From NCBI RefSeq assembly GCF_030913365.1, contig NZ_CP133160.1, positions 2,196,001 through 2,260,000 on the forward strand: a DNA stretch of 64,000 bases. The letters run 5' to 3'. The first letter of the stretch is position 1; each line of letters opens with the position of its first letter. The stretch comes from Stenotrophomonas sp. 24(2023) (GTDB lineage Bacteria > Pseudomonadota > Gammaproteobacteria > Xanthomonadales > Xanthomonadaceae). A program made the position numbers and the translations under genes. The notes beneath the pieces were generated by a model that saw only the letters and a program-made list of their open reading frames with translations, searched no databases and was not told the DNA's origin. This document shows, piece after piece, positions 25,264 through 34,041 of this stretch.

Positions 25264-25734
25264 TCAACGTTCGGACAGTTCGGTGGCCGCTTCGGCCGGG
25301 CGCGGGCCGACCGGGTCCACGGCGGGAGCGGCCGCCGGTGCCGGCGTGGGCCGGGGTGCCGCTGCCGGCGCGGTGGTGGCCGTGGCGGCCTGCGCGGCCG
25401 CCTGCTCGGCATCGTCGGCCGCTTCACCGGCGTCATCGGCCTCGGCCGCCGCCTGGGCCGCCATCGCCGTGGCGAAGGCCGCCTGCGCACTGGCGAACAG
25501 GTTGGATACCGAGCCCACCATCTGCAGCCAGCGCGCTCCGTTGACCTTGCCCGGCACTTCCAGCTTGCCGACGACAAAGCCGCTGGCCAGGCCGACCACC
25601 ACGATGCGCAGCGGTGACCAGCCACGCCGCCACGCCTGGCTCAGCATGTCCCAGCTGTCCTGGGTTTCACCCAGGCGCACGGCCATCACCTGTTCGCAGC
25701 GTTTCACCCGCCGCTGCAGCGCGCCGAACTTCAT
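25264..25734 (-). CDS. Membrane-associated protein with Ala/Pro-rich tail, YqjK-like position
   Basis: A 156-residue protein. The first 85 residues are conserved-looking: an amphipathic start (ALQRRVKRCEQVMAVRL), then one weak membrane segment (about residues 44-60, IVVVGLASGFVVGKLEV). From residue 90 the sequence becomes Ala, Pro and Glu/Asp rich (AAPRPTPAPAAAPAVDP). It overlaps the YqjE-like gene by four bases and is the last of three envelope genes. I do not recognise the domain. The gene order recalls the yqjDEK cluster of enterobacteria. Confidence 0.65.
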   Translation of the reverse strand: MKFGALQRRVKRCEQVMAVRLGETQDSWDMLSQAWRRGWSPLRIVVVGLASGFVVGKLEVPGKVNGARWLQMVGSVSNLFASAQAAFATAMAAQAAAEADDAGEAADDAEQAAAQAATATTAPAAAPRPTPAPAAAPAVDPVGPRPAEAATELSER

Positions 25735-26201
25735 GGCTTGCCCTCGGGAATCTGCACGCCGGCATCAGGGTCGTCCTCGCTGGGCTCGTCGAACAGGCCC
25801 AGGCGCGACAGCTGGCGCCGGGTGGCATGCATGCCGGTGTGGTGGAAGAAGTAGGACACCCGCCAGATCGCGTAACCGGTGACGGCCAGGCTCAGCAGCG
25901 AGGTGATCAGCAGCGCCTGCAGCCAGCTCAGGCCCCAGCTCTGCAGCAGGGCGATCAGCGTGGCGGCCATCAGCAGCCATGCCGATGCACCGAACACGAT
26001 GGCCACGCCGCTCCAGGCCAGGGCGCGGCCGAACGCACTGCGTGCCAGCGCGAAGTCGGCCGAGGCCAGCCGGCGCAGCGAGCGCAGGCTGTGCTTGGCC
26101 GCTTCGGCGGCGGCCTGGCTGGCCTGGCTGACCTGGCGGATGCTTTCTTCCAGCGGCGGGGTGGCCGCCGGTTCGCCGTCGCGCGGAGTGTCTTCGCTCA
26201 C
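25731..26201 (-). CDS. Phage-holin superfamily (DUF1469/YqjE-like) membrane protein
   Basis: A 156-residue protein with a charged N terminus, a coiled-coil-like stretch (about residues 18-50, RQVSQASQAAAEAAKHSL) and two adjacent membrane segments at about residues 62-112 (FGASAWLLMAATLIALL, then LITSLLSLAVTGYAIW). This is the pattern of the putative Actinobacterial holin-X/YqjE superfamily. Despite the family name there is no phage context. It lies eight bases downstream of the YqjD-like gene and overlaps the next gene by four bases. Confidence 0.78.
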   Translation of the reverse strand: MSEDTPRDGEPAATPPLEESIRQVSQASQAAAEAAKHSLRSLRRLASADFALARSAFGRALAWSGVAIVFGASAWLLMAATLIALLQSWGLSWLQALLITSLLSLAVTGYAIWRVSYFFHHTGMHATRRQLSRLGLFDEPSEDDPDAGVQIPEGKP

Positions 26202-26209
26202 GCGGTCGA

Positions 26210-26575
26210 TTACTTGTCGCCGCCGCTGCGGGCCAGCTTGGCGATGATCCAGCCGGCGGCGAAGGCCACGCCGAAGGAGGCCAGCGGGCGTTCGCGGATC
26301 AGCTCGGCAGCGCTGTCGATCAGGTCCTTGCCCTTGTCCATCAGTGCATCCACCTGTTCCTTCGCCGCGGCACCGCCGAATTCAGCGGCGGCCAGACCGG
26401 ACAGCGCGCTGTCGGACAGCTCCGCCTTGACGTTGGCCTTGCCGATGCGCAGCTCGTCGGTGGCGGCGCCGGTGGCACCCTTGATCGCACCGCCCGCCGC
26501 GCTGGCGGCCTGCTTCAGGTGCGAACCGGCTTCACCCAGGTGTTCCTTCAGGTTCTCGGTATTGGTCGGGCTCAT
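26210..26575 (-). CDS. YqjD/ElaB-like (DUF883) membrane-anchored protein
   Basis: A 121-residue protein made of a long Ala/Gly/Lys-rich helical region (GSHLKQAASAAGGAIKGAT) and a C-terminal anchor (about residues 96-115, RERPLASFGVAFAAGWIIAK). The motif ERPLASFGVAFAAGW is the hallmark of the YqjD/ElaB family. In E. coli these proteins attach ribosomes to the inner membrane in stationary phase under RpoS control. The same role is plausible but not shown here. It is the first gene of a three-gene set with the YqjE-like and Ala/Pro-rich genes. Confidence 0.8.
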   Translation of the reverse strand: MSPTNTENLKEHLGEAGSHLKQAASAAGGAIKGATGAATDELRIGKANVKAELSDSALSGLAAAEFGGAAAKEQVDALMDKGKDLIDSAAELIRERPLASFGVAFAAGWIIAKLARSGGDK

Positions 26576-26649
26576 CGAATATCTCCAGTTGCGATGGGGC
26601 GAGGGGGAATGCCGTCGGGTCGATCGTCGGCCAGGACGTGCAGCAATAC

Positions 26650-26671
26650 CACCCCCCAGGTATAGGGGGTG
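26650..26671 (-). terminator. Hairpin downstream of the Deg-type protease gene
   Basis: CACCCCC pairs with GGGGGTG around a loop of eight bases, beginning 15 bases past the protease stop on the minus strand. There is no T tract, so it may be a Rho-assisted end or an RNA-stabilising hairpin. Confidence 0.45.
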
Positions 26672-26685
26672 TCAGCACCGTGCGT

Positions 26686-28113
26686 TCAGCGCATCACCAG
26701 CTGGCCCTGCTGCTGGCCATTGTTGCGCACGATGCGCAGCACCAGCTGCTCGGGGCGGCGCTGGAAGTTGGCGCGCCAGCTGGCCAGGTCGGTGAATTCG
26801 CCGGCACTGGCGGCGGTGATGATGTCGCCGGCCAGCAGGCCCGAGGTGGCCGCGCGGCTGCCTCGGCGCACATCGCTGACCAGCACGCCATCGATGCCGG
26901 ACTGGCGCAGCGATTCGGGCAGGTCGGCAAAGGTCGCCCCGGACAGGCGCGGGTCCAGGGTGTCGCCGGTGACTGCGCGTGCCTGCTCCTTCAGCGTGGC
27001 CTTGAGCTGCAGCGGCTTGCCATCGCGGCGCACGTCCAGGGTCAGGGTGCTGCCGACGGCCGCCAGCCCTTCGATGTTGTGCAGCGCTTCGGCGCTGTCC
27101 ACGCGCTGGCCGTTGGCCATCACCACCAGGTCGCCCTGGCGCACGCCTGCTGCTGCCGCGCCGGAACCGGCCAGCACGCGGGTCACCAGCGCGCCGCGGA
27201 TTTCGGTCAGGCCCAGGCCCTGCGCCAGCTGCGGGGTGAGGTTCTGGCTTTCGATGCCCAGCGTGCCGCGCACCACTTCGCCCTTGGTCACCAGCTGCTC
27301 GACCACGTTGCGCGCCAGGTTGGACGGAATGGCCAGGCCCAGGCCGATGTTGCCGGCCATGCTGCCCTGCGGGTTGAAGCTGGCGGTGTTGATGCCGACC
27401 AGCTGGCCGGACAGGTTGACCAGCGCGCCACCGGAATTGCCGGGGTTGATCGACGCATCGGTCTGGATGAAGTTCTGGTAGCCCAGCCCGCGGATGCCGC
27501 TGCGCCCCACCGCCGAGACGATGCCGGAGGTGACCGTCTGGGTGAAGCCGAACGGATTGCCGATGGCCACCACGAAGTCGCCCACGCGCAGCTGGTCGCT
27601 GTTGCCCAGCGGCAGCGCGGTCAGCTTGTCGGCGGGAATGCGGATCAGCGCGATGTCGGTATCGCGGTCCGAACCCAGGAACTCGGCCTTCACCGTGCGC
27701 CCGTCGGCCAGGGTCACCTGCACGTCGTCGGCGTTCTCGATGACGTGGTGGTTGGTCAGCACCAGGCCCTTGGTGGCATCGATGATGACGCCCGAGCCGA
27801 GGGATTCATTGATGCGGTCCTGCGGGATGTCCGGGAACAGGCGGCGGAAGAACGGATCGTTGAAGAACGGGTTGCGTACCCGCACCACCTGCTTGGTGTT
27901 GACGCTGACCACGGCGGGCATGGCCTGTTCCAGCATGGGCGCCAGCGAAGGCACGGGCTGGCCGGCCACCGATGCCGGCAGCGCGCCGCTGGTGGGAATG
28001 GCCAGGGTGGCTGCCGCGGCGCGGTTGTCCAGGTGGGCATTGATGCCGGTGGCCACGAAGCCGCCGAAGGCAGCGGCCAGTGCAAGCGTGAGCAGGGTGG
28101 GAATCGGTCGCAT
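26686..28113 (-). CDS. degQ: Periplasmic serine endoprotease, Do/DegQ family
   Basis: A 475-residue HtrA-type protease. An N-terminal hydrophobic segment (about residues 5-24) is a signal peptide or anchor. The trypsin-like domain has the full catalytic triad: His123 in TNHHVIEN, Asp153 in DTDIALI and Ser227 in NPGNSGGAL. Two PDZ domains follow (about residues 270-360 and 375-470). It degrades or holds misfolded envelope proteins. The length and absence of a long Q-linker favour DegQ or MucD over DegP. The ATG at 28113 gives a proper signal; 39 bases upstream lies a GTAG-headed palindrome in the leader. Confidence 0.9.
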   Translation of the reverse strand: MRPIPTLLTLALAAAFGGFVATGINAHLDNRAAAATLAIPTSGALPASVAGQPVPSLAPMLEQAMPAVVSVNTKQVVRVRNPFFNDPFFRRLFPDIPQDRINESLGSGVIIDATKGLVLTNHHVIENADDVQVTLADGRTVKAEFLGSDRDTDIALIRIPADKLTALPLGNSDQLRVGDFVVAIGNPFGFTQTVTSGIVSAVGRSGIRGLGYQNFIQTDASINPGNSGGALVNLSGQLVGINTASFNPQGSMAGNIGLGLAIPSNLARNVVEQLVTKGEVVRGTLGIESQNLTPQLAQGLGLTEIRGALVTRVLAGSGAAAAGVRQGDLVVMANGQRVDSAEALHNIEGLAAVGSTLTLDVRRDGKPLQLKATLKEQARAVTGDTLDPRLSGATFADLPESLRQSGIDGVLVSDVRRGSRAATSGLLAGDIITAASAGEFTDLASWRANFQRRPEQLVLRIVRNNGQQQGQLVMR

Positions 28114-28151
28114 GGGAAGGATTCGCAGGCGGAAAAAGGGAGGGCCGTGAC

Positions 28152-28170
28152 AGAGGCCGATGGCCTCTAC
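28152..28170 (-). repeat. GTAG-headed palindrome in the protease leader region
   Basis: Read on the minus strand, GTAG overlaps the palindrome AGAGGCC-ATC-GGCCTCT (perfect seven-base stem, three-base loop). It lies 39 bases before the protease start and may be transcribed as a leader hairpin. It is shorter than the standard 23-bp form. Confidence 0.5.
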
Positions 28171-28592
28171 GGTAGAACATGCTGAATGAGTGTGTCGCGG
28201 GCCGGATAAATGTCCCATGAAAAACCGGGCGTCATGCCGGCGATGGCGAGCGGGACGGCGCTCCATCGGCGCAATCCGGGTGGCGCGGCTGCGCGGGCCG
28301 GGGTGCCGCGTCCTGCGCATTTTTACCTTCCGGCACGTGGCAGGTCGCGTGCCGGCGTCACCACGCCGGTGCCGGCAACCGTGGCCGCGCCGTACCACGC
28401 AGGCGCGCGCGTGGTTGCAGCAGAGTGCTTTAAAAAAGGCATTTCGTGCAGGGCGGTGGCAGGGCGCGGGCGGTGTCGGCGTGGTGTCACCGCTGGCACG
28501 CCAATACGGCGTAGGATGTGACCCGTTCCACGATCGCAATTGTCGGTATAGCATCGCCCCGTTTTGAACATCTACGCCCCCAGGAGGGCATC
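28171..28592. other. Intergenic region between divergent protease and histone-like genes
   Basis: Together with the palindrome at 28152 these bases form a 479-base gap between divergent genes. A TATAGC at about 28548-28553 is a possible -10 element for the histone-like gene, with a poor -35. No RNA gene or ORF with believable codon use is seen. Confidence 0.35.
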
Positions 28593-29438
28593 ATGAGCAA
28601 CGGTAATGGTGTGTCGGTTGTGACCGACGCTGTCGAGAACGTGAAAGAAGCCGCCACCAACGTTGGCGAAACCATCGCCCACGCCGCCGAAGACGCGGTG
28701 ACCGCGGCGAAGAAGACCGTCAAGCGCGCCCGCAAGGCCGCCACCACCGGCGTGGCCAAGGCCAAGAAGGCCGTGGCCAAGGTCGAAAAGACCGTTGCCA
28801 AGAAGGCCGGCAAGGCCGCCAAGTCGGTCGGCAAGACCCTGGCCAAGGCCAAGCAGAAGCTGGAAACCGCCAAGAAGAACGCCAAGGCCGAAGCCGCTGC
28901 CCTGAAGAAGGAAGTGGCCAAGAAGAAGGCGGCGGGCACCAAGGCCGTGGCCAAGAAGGCAGCTGCTGCCAAGAAGACCACCAAGGCCGCTGGCAAGAAG
29001 GTTGCTGCGGTGAAGAAGGCCGCCACCAAGAAGGTTGCCACCACCAAGAAGACTGTTGCCAAGAAGGCGGCAGTGGCCAAGAAGACCGTCGGCAAGAAGG
29101 TCGCCGTGGCCAAGAAGGCCGTTGCCAAGAAGGCCGCGGTGGCCAAGAAGACCGTCGGCAAGAAGGCCGTCGTTGCCAAGAAGACCGTCGGCAAGAAGGC
29201 CGCCGTGGCCAAGAAGACCGTTGGCAAGAAGGTCGCCGTGACCAAGAAGACCGTCGCCAAGAAGGCGGTCGTTGCCAAGAAGGCCGTCGGCAAGAAGGCG
29301 GCGGTCGCCAAGAAGACCGTCGGCAAGAAGGCGGTCGTTGCCAAGAAGACCGTTGCCAAGAAGGCCGCGCCGCTGAAGAAGGTCGCCGCCAAGAAGGCTC
29401 CGGCCAAGAAGGCCGTCGCCAAGCGCGCCCGCAAGTAA
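28593..29438 (+). CDS. Histone H1-like Lys/Ala-repeat protein
   Basis: A 281-residue, extremely basic protein. Residues 1-45 ([21 protein letters not shown]) form an amphipathic helix of apolipoprotein or phasin-like character. From residue 45 on the protein consists almost only of Lys, Ala, Val, Thr and Gly. From about residue 150 it is built of near-identical units such as [10 protein letters not shown], repeated more than ten times. It resembles the C-terminal tail of eukaryotic H1 and bacterial AlgP/Hc1-type proteins, which bind and condense DNA. A perfect GGAGG lies six bases upstream of the ATG at 28593. Repeat number probably varies between strains through slippage or recombination. 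Confidence 0.88.
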   Translation: MSNGNGVSVVTDAVENVKEAATNVGETIAHAAEDAVTAAKKTVKRARKAATTGVAKAKKAVAKVEKTVAKKAGKAAKSVGKTLAKAKQKLETAKKNAKAEAAALKKEVAKKKAAGTKAVAKKAAAAKKTTKAAGKKVAAVKKAATKKVATTKKTVAKKAAVAKKTVGKKVAVAKKAVAKKAAVAKKTVGKKAVVAKKTVGKKAAVAKKTVGKKVAVTKKTVAKKAVVAKKAVGKKAAVAKKTVGKKAVVAKKTVAKKAAPLKKVAAKKAPAKKAVAKRARK

Positions 29439-29449
29439 GCTGCACCGCG

Positions 29450-29475
29450 CCCCTGCCGCCGCCGCGCGGCAGGGG
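29450..29475 (+). terminator. Strong hairpin after the histone-like gene
   Basis: A perfect ten-base stem (CCCCTGCCGC with GCGGCAGGGG) with a six-base loop starts 11 bases past the stop. It lacks a T tract, so termination strength is uncertain; it may protect the mRNA end. Confidence 0.5.
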
Positions 29476-29572
29476 TTGCCGGCCCCGCCCCACGCGGGCG
29501 TGGGCTTTCCTGCGCACCCTGCCGACATCGCTTCGGGCACCATGGGCCGGGTTCCCATGACAGGCGACGGGC

Positions 29573-30256
29573 ATGCGCGGTCTCGATTTCAGTTCCTGGC
29601 AGGCAGTGGTATCCACGCTGGCGGGATTGGTACTGATCACCCTGCTGGGCGTGGGCATCCGCCTGCTGGTGATGCAGACCCTGCAGCAGCGCCGCGAGCG
29701 CGAAAACCGCCAGATCAACGAACGGCTGCGCACCCTGATGGCGGCCTACAAGACCCTGGGCGGTTCCTTCACCGGCGAGCTGGGCGTGGACCCCAGCCAC
29801 CTGCGCGACCTGCGTGCGCGGGCGCCGGCGCACGGTGTGCCCGGGCCCGGCTCGGACCGTGCACGGCGCATCCGCGACGCGGTGGAAGCCGCGCTGTCGG
29901 ACATCCTGCTGTTGGGCACGGATGAGCAGGTCCGCCTGGCGGCACGTGCCGCCACCGAGCTGGCACAGGGGCGTGCCGTGCACACCCACGCGCTGGTGGT
30001 ATCGCTGCGTGATTTCATCCGCCAGGCACTGGATCTGGCTCCGGTACCGCCGGACCTGGAGATTCCCTGCCAAGGGCCGACGCGCCCGGTCAGCGGTGGG
30101 GGTGCAAAGGCGCGCGGTGCCGGGGAGGGGGATGGCAAGGCGGGCCGGGCCGGTGGCGGAGGTGGTGCGGGGGGCATGGGGGCAGGCATGGGCCTGGGTG
30201 CCGGCGCCGCGCTGGGCGCCGGCCATGCGGCCGAGGATGATCCTGCACCGCGCTGA
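29573..30256 (+). CDS. Single-pass membrane protein with Gly-rich tail, unknown function
   Basis: A 227-residue protein. A membrane segment at about residues 12-34 (VSTLAGLVLITLLGVGI) is followed by a charged helical domain (about residues 38-160: QQRRERENRQINERLRTL, then a region with LGTDEQVRLAARAATELA). The last 55 residues are almost only Gly, Ala and Met (GGGGGAGGMGAGMGLGAGA) before an acidic end. The middle domain looks conserved, yet I do not know its name. The Gly-rich tail could be a disordered or anchoring region. It lies 134 bases after the histone-like gene on the same strand. Confidence 0.65.
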   Translation: MRGLDFSSWQAVVSTLAGLVLITLLGVGIRLLVMQTLQQRRERENRQINERLRTLMAAYKTLGGSFTGELGVDPSHLRDLRARAPAHGVPGPGSDRARRIRDAVEAALSDILLLGTDEQVRLAARAATELAQGRAVHTHALVVSLRDFIRQALDLAPVPPDLEIPCQGPTRPVSGGGAKARGAGEGDGKAGRAGGGGGAGGMGAGMGLGAGAALGAGHAAEDDPAPR

Positions 30257-30265
30257 GCGAGCGAA

Positions 30266-30625
30266 TCAGCGCACCTGTTCCACCACCGGCACGAACCCTC
30301 CGTAGATCATCCGCTTGCCGTCGAACGGCATCGGGTTGACCTTCGGGTCCAGGCGTGGGTCTTCCATCATTTTCGCCATGCCTGCATCGCGGGTGGCCTT
30401 GTCCGGCCATTCGATCCAGGAAAACACCACGGTCTCGTCCGGTTGTGCCTGCACGGCCCGGAAGAAGTCGGTGACCTGCCCGTGTGGCACGTCATCGGCC
30501 CAGCACTCCAGCACGCGCAGTGCGCCGAATTCCAGGAACACCGAATCGCCGGTATTGGCGTGGTCCAGGAACGCCTGCTTGTTGGCGGTGGGAACCGCCA
30601 GCACGAATCCATCGATGTAGTGCAT
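30266..30625 (-). CDS. DUF1428 family protein (YbaA-like)
   Basis: A 119-residue protein of the DUF1428 family, dimeric alpha/beta-barrel fold. It begins MHYIDGFVLAVPTANKQAF and contains LECWADDVPHGQVTDF, VVFSWIEWPDKATRDAG and MPFDGKRMIYGGFV, all typical of this family. Members are small cytoplasmic proteins of unknown function. I chose the ATG at 30625, which agrees with the family start. It converges with the preceding gene with only nine bases between the stops. Confidence 0.9.
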   Translation of the reverse strand: MHYIDGFVLAVPTANKQAFLDHANTGDSVFLEFGALRVLECWADDVPHGQVTDFFRAVQAQPDETVVFSWIEWPDKATRDAGMAKMMEDPRLDPKVNPMPFDGKRMIYGGFVPVVEQVR

Positions 30626-30716
30626 CGTCTGTCTCCTGCCTGGCCGTGCAGGGGGCACGGCCTTCATCTACCCGACGAACCCGGGAGCGCGGAATCGACA
30701 ACCCGTGGCAGCCTGT

Positions 30717-33113
30717 TCAGCCAGGACCACCCGGAAACGGCGCCAACCGGTAATCCGGTGGGTCGCCACCGGCGAGGTGGCGCACGAAGTAGTCCCACAT
30801 CCGGCGCGTGAAGTACGCGTCATTGCGGAACAGCTCGTGGTCCTGCCCGGCCAGGTAGAGCAGGTCGTAGTCACGGTTGGCGCGGTTGAGTGCCGCAGCC
30901 AGCTGCAGCGTCTGCGCCGGTGGCGCGTTCTCGTCCAGATCACCGTAGGCCAGCAGCAGGTGGCCCCGCAGGTGCTCGGCCAGGGCCGTGTTGTCGAGCC
31001 GGTCGAACGGGGCCGGCACGCCGCCGGCCATTGCCGCGGCCGGTACCACCCCGCCGATCAGGCGGTCCATGCCGTGCACGGCCCCGCCGTAAATTCCCTG
31101 GAAGTTGTGGCTGCCCGCCGAGGCAACGGCCACGCGGTAGAAGTCCGGGTGGCGCAGCAGGGCACGTGCAGCACTGTAGCCGCCGAAGGAATGGCCATAG
31201 ATGCCCACGCGCTGCAGATCGATGCCCGGGTAGCGCTGGGCCAGCTGCCCGATGGCGGCCACGTGGTCATCCAGCTGCAGGTCCGCACCCTGCAGGAAGC
31301 TGCTGTCGTGGAAGGCCTTGTCGCGGCCGGCGGTACCGCGCCCATCGATGGTCACCACCACGAAGCCCAATGCCGCCAGGCTTGCGCGTGACACCGGATT
31401 CTGTGCCGAAACGGCCTCGGTGAAGCTGACGGGTGCGTTGTGGGTGAATACACCACCGTACATCGCGTCGATGATCGGGAACCGCCCGTCGTCGCGGTAG
31501 TCCTTCGGGAAAAAGACCGTGGCATGGATCGGCGTGTGCCCATCGGCGGCCAGCAGGCGCTCGCGCCGGGGAGGGCGCCAGCCTGCCGAAAGGGCCGGGG
31601 TGGGGTCGGTCTGCTCCAGCTCCAGCAGCTGGCGCCCGTCCTGGGTGGACCGCAGCACGGTCAGCGGGGCCTGGTCCAGGCGGGAGACGGTATCGATGAG
31701 GCTGTGTCCATCCGGTGCCAGCGCACGCGGCGGCCGCGCGCCGAACAAGGGGCCGGTACCGGCATCCACAGCGTGGTCACCCGTGTCCTGCCCAAGCCGT
31801 CGTACCGGGCCTCCTGCCAGTGCTACCTGGTACAGCCCCCGGACGTAGGGGTCGCCGCCCTCCACGCCACCGGCGGTGAAATAGAGCAGGCCGGTGGCCG
31901 GATCGACGCCGACCAGATCGCGGACCGCCCAGTCGCCCCGGGTGATCTGCCCAAGAACGGCACCATCGGACAGGCGGACGCGATAGAGATGGCCCCAGCC
32001 ATCACGCTGCGAAAACCAGACCAGGGTGTCCTGCCCCGGCAGGACCGCGACGGCCGGGCGGTTGTAGGTGTACAGGTTCAGCTGCACGCGGGTGTCGCTG
32101 CGTTCCTCCAGCACCGTGCGCAGGCCACCGCTGTGCAGGTCGATCTCCACCAGGCGAAGCCGCGCAGGGGGCGTGGCGGACACGATGGCGGTATAGACCT
32201 TGCCGTTGTCCCATCCCAGCGGGCCGGCTTCGGTCAGCACATGCCAGCCGTCGGGCACGGCGATGTCACGCTGCTGGCCGCTGCGGGCATCCAGCACGAA
32301 CCATGCCTGCCGGACCTGCTCGCGATCGCCCAGCAGACCCAGTTTGACGGTGTGCACGATGGGCCTGGCACCGGTGGCCGGTGCACTTTCCAGGTAGGGG
32401 TAATCCCGCAGTGCCCGTTCGTCGTAGCGCACGCCGAACAGTACGGTGCCCTGTGGTGCCCACCAGGTGGCGAACGGCGGCAACGGCAGCCTGCCGGCCC
32501 GGCGCGGAAGGCCACGCAGGGCGAAATCGGGCAGCGTGCCGTAGCCGTTGCCTTCGCTTCCGCCACGGCTGAGCGGCTGCGCCGGAGCATCGACGCGGTG
32601 CAGCCACAGATCATGCCCATGCACCTGCACCCAGGCCGTGCCATCGGGCGAGGGCAGTGCATCGGCCGGCGTGGCCGGCAGGGTGTCAGGATGGCATCGG
32701 CGTTGCGGCCACAGGCACATGACGGTCTGCCGTCCATCGCCCAGGCGCAGGCGCAGGCCCGGCCCATCGGGCTGTACATCGAGCGTGCGCAGCTGCTGCG
32801 GCGCCGCGACCAGCGCGGTGATGGCCGCCCGCAGCTGGTCGGCATCGAACAGGACCTGGCGTGCTGCCCGGGCCGGATCGACCAGCACCGGCTCGCTGCG
32901 CCCGGATGCGTCCTGGCGTTCATACCAGAACCGGCCGTCGGCCAGCCAGACAGGGTGCACACTGGTGTTGCGCAGCACGCTGCGGAGGCGCGTGTCATGC
33001 ACGCGCTCGGCCTGCTGGTAAGCCGCGGCATCCAATGCATGCGCGGCAGGGCTGGCCAGCAGGAAAACCAGTATTCCAAGGGACCTTCGGATGCACGACA
33101 GCGGGTGGGGCAT
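30717..33113 (-). CDS. S9 family prolyl peptidase, dipeptidyl-peptidase IV-like
   Basis: A 798-residue exported serine peptidase. A signal peptide covers about residues 1-25 (LGILVFLLASPAAHALD). The N-terminal two thirds form a beta-propeller of DPP-IV type. The C-terminal alpha/beta-hydrolase domain carries Ser642 in YGHSFGGY, Asp727 in YGDLDEN and His759 in QDHELF. DPP-IV-like enzymes remove X-Pro dipeptides in the periplasm and are numerous in Xanthomonadaceae, where they serve peptide use. The ATG at 33113 gives the signal peptide directly. Confidence 0.88.
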   Translation of the reverse strand: MPHPLSCIRRSLGILVFLLASPAAHALDAAAYQQAERVHDTRLRSVLRNTSVHPVWLADGRFWYERQDASGRSEPVLVDPARAARQVLFDADQLRAAITALVAAPQQLRTLDVQPDGPGLRLRLGDGRQTVMCLWPQRRCHPDTLPATPADALPSPDGTAWVQVHGHDLWLHRVDAPAQPLSRGGSEGNGYGTLPDFALRGLPRRAGRLPLPPFATWWAPQGTVLFGVRYDERALRDYPYLESAPATGARPIVHTVKLGLLGDREQVRQAWFVLDARSGQQRDIAVPDGWHVLTEAGPLGWDNGKVYTAIVSATPPARLRLVEIDLHSGGLRTVLEERSDTRVQLNLYTYNRPAVAVLPGQDTLVWFSQRDGWGHLYRVRLSDGAVLGQITRGDWAVRDLVGVDPATGLLYFTAGGVEGGDPYVRGLYQVALAGGPVRRLGQDTGDHAVDAGTGPLFGARPPRALAPDGHSLIDTVSRLDQAPLTVLRSTQDGRQLLELEQTDPTPALSAGWRPPRRERLLAADGHTPIHATVFFPKDYRDDGRFPIIDAMYGGVFTHNAPVSFTEAVSAQNPVSRASLAALGFVVVTIDGRGTAGRDKAFHDSSFLQGADLQLDDHVAAIGQLAQRYPGIDLQRVGIYGHSFGGYSAARALLRHPDFYRVAVASAGSHNFQGIYGGAVHGMDRLIGGVVPAAAMAGGVPAPFDRLDNTALAEHLRGHLLLAYGDLDENAPPAQTLQLAAALNRANRDYDLLYLAGQDHELFRNDAYFTRRMWDYFVRHLAGGDPPDYRLAPFPGGPG

Positions 33114-33433
33114 GGCAACGTCCTGTTGCGGATGGGCACGCGCAGCAGAACATGGCGGCGGTCCAGCGTCACGGTGCGGAGCATCATCCAGGGCACGCCA
33201 GTGCTGGCTGTACGGCAGCGTGGCATGCCGCGTGCACGGGAAAGGTCGTTGAAAGGAGGCATGCGCAAAGCGCGCGCGTATGCCAGAAACAGCCTGAATC
33301 AAGCCAAAAAATTCAGGAATGCGAAGTCCGGGGTTTTCAGGGAGCGTTCGGGCGGATAACGGAGAATTTACATTTCCGTTGCAGCGCGGGCTCCCACCCT
33401 GCTGCACACCATAAGAAAGAAAGGTGTACCCCC
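33114..33433. other. Intergenic region upstream of the divergent peptidase and Ax21 genes
   Basis: These 320 bases hold the promoters of two divergent genes encoding secreted proteins. The right part (33290-33400) is more AT-rich, as expected for the Ax21 promoter, but I could not fix hexamers. No repeat or ORF is supported here. Confidence 0.35.
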
Positions 33434-34006
33434 ATGAAGACTTCGCTGATCGCCCTGGCCCTGGCCGCTGCCCTGCCGTTCGCTGCTTCGGCCGCAGAAA
33501 ACCTGTCCTACAACTACGCTGAAGCCGACTACGCCAAGACCGACTCCGATGCGTTCAAGGCCGATGGCTGGGGCGTCAAGGGTTCCTACGGCTTCCTGCC
33601 GAACTTCCACGCCTTCGGCGAATACAGCCGCCAGGAAATCGACCACACCAACCTGAAGCTGGACCAGTGGAAGGTGGGCGTGGGCTACAACCAGGAAATC
33701 GCCAACGCGACCGACTTCGTGGCCCGCGTGGCTTACCAGAAGCTCGACCCGAAGCACGGCCTGGATTTCAACGGCTACAGCGCTGAAGCCGGCATCCGCA
33801 CCGCTTTCGGTCCGCACGCCGAGGTCTACGGCATGGTCGGCTATGAAGACTACGCCAAGAAGCACGGCGTGAACCCGGATGGCCAGTGGTACGGCCGCAT
33901 CGGTGGCCAGGTCAAGCTGAACCAGAACTGGGGCCTGAACGGCGAACTGAAGATGAACCGCCACGGTGACAAGGAATACACCGTTGGCCCGCGCTTCAGC
34001 TGGTAA
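33434..34006 (+). CDS. ax21: Ax21-family outer-membrane beta-barrel protein
   Basis: A 190-residue outer-membrane protein. A signal peptide ends near residue 20 (ALPFAASAAEN). The mature part is a small eight-strand-like barrel with alternating aromatic residues (LSYNYAEADYAKTDSD at its start) and it ends in GPRFSW, an aromatic-terminated last strand. The N-terminal segment ENLSYNYAEADYAKTD corresponds to the region once proposed as the activator of rice XA21. Ax21 is now regarded as an outer-membrane protein secreted in vesicles, with reported links to motility and biofilm formation in Xanthomonas and Stenotrophomonas. Codon use is strongly biased (GGC, CTG, AAG), which suggests high expression. 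Confidence 0.88.
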   Translation: MKTSLIALALAAALPFAASAAENLSYNYAEADYAKTDSDAFKADGWGVKGSYGFLPNFHAFGEYSRQEIDHTNLKLDQWKVGVGYNQEIANATDFVARVAYQKLDPKHGLDFNGYSAEAGIRTAFGPHAEVYGMVGYEDYAKKHGVNPDGQWYGRIGGQVKLNQNWGLNGELKMNRHGDKEYTVGPRFSW

Positions 34007-34041
34007 GACGGCCCATGGCACCCCAGGGTGCCGCGTGACCT

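Noticed and set aside
25731..26201. The holin-superfamily protein considered as a prophage remnant
   Set aside because: The neighbours are YqjD-like and other housekeeping envelope genes, with no phage gene, att site or integrase. The family name is historical.
28487..30226. A minus-strand frame of 579 codons with [16 protein letters not shown] repeats
   Set aside because: It is the reverse strand of the H1-like gene; the plus-strand gene has a strong ribosome binding site and the expected H1-like composition.
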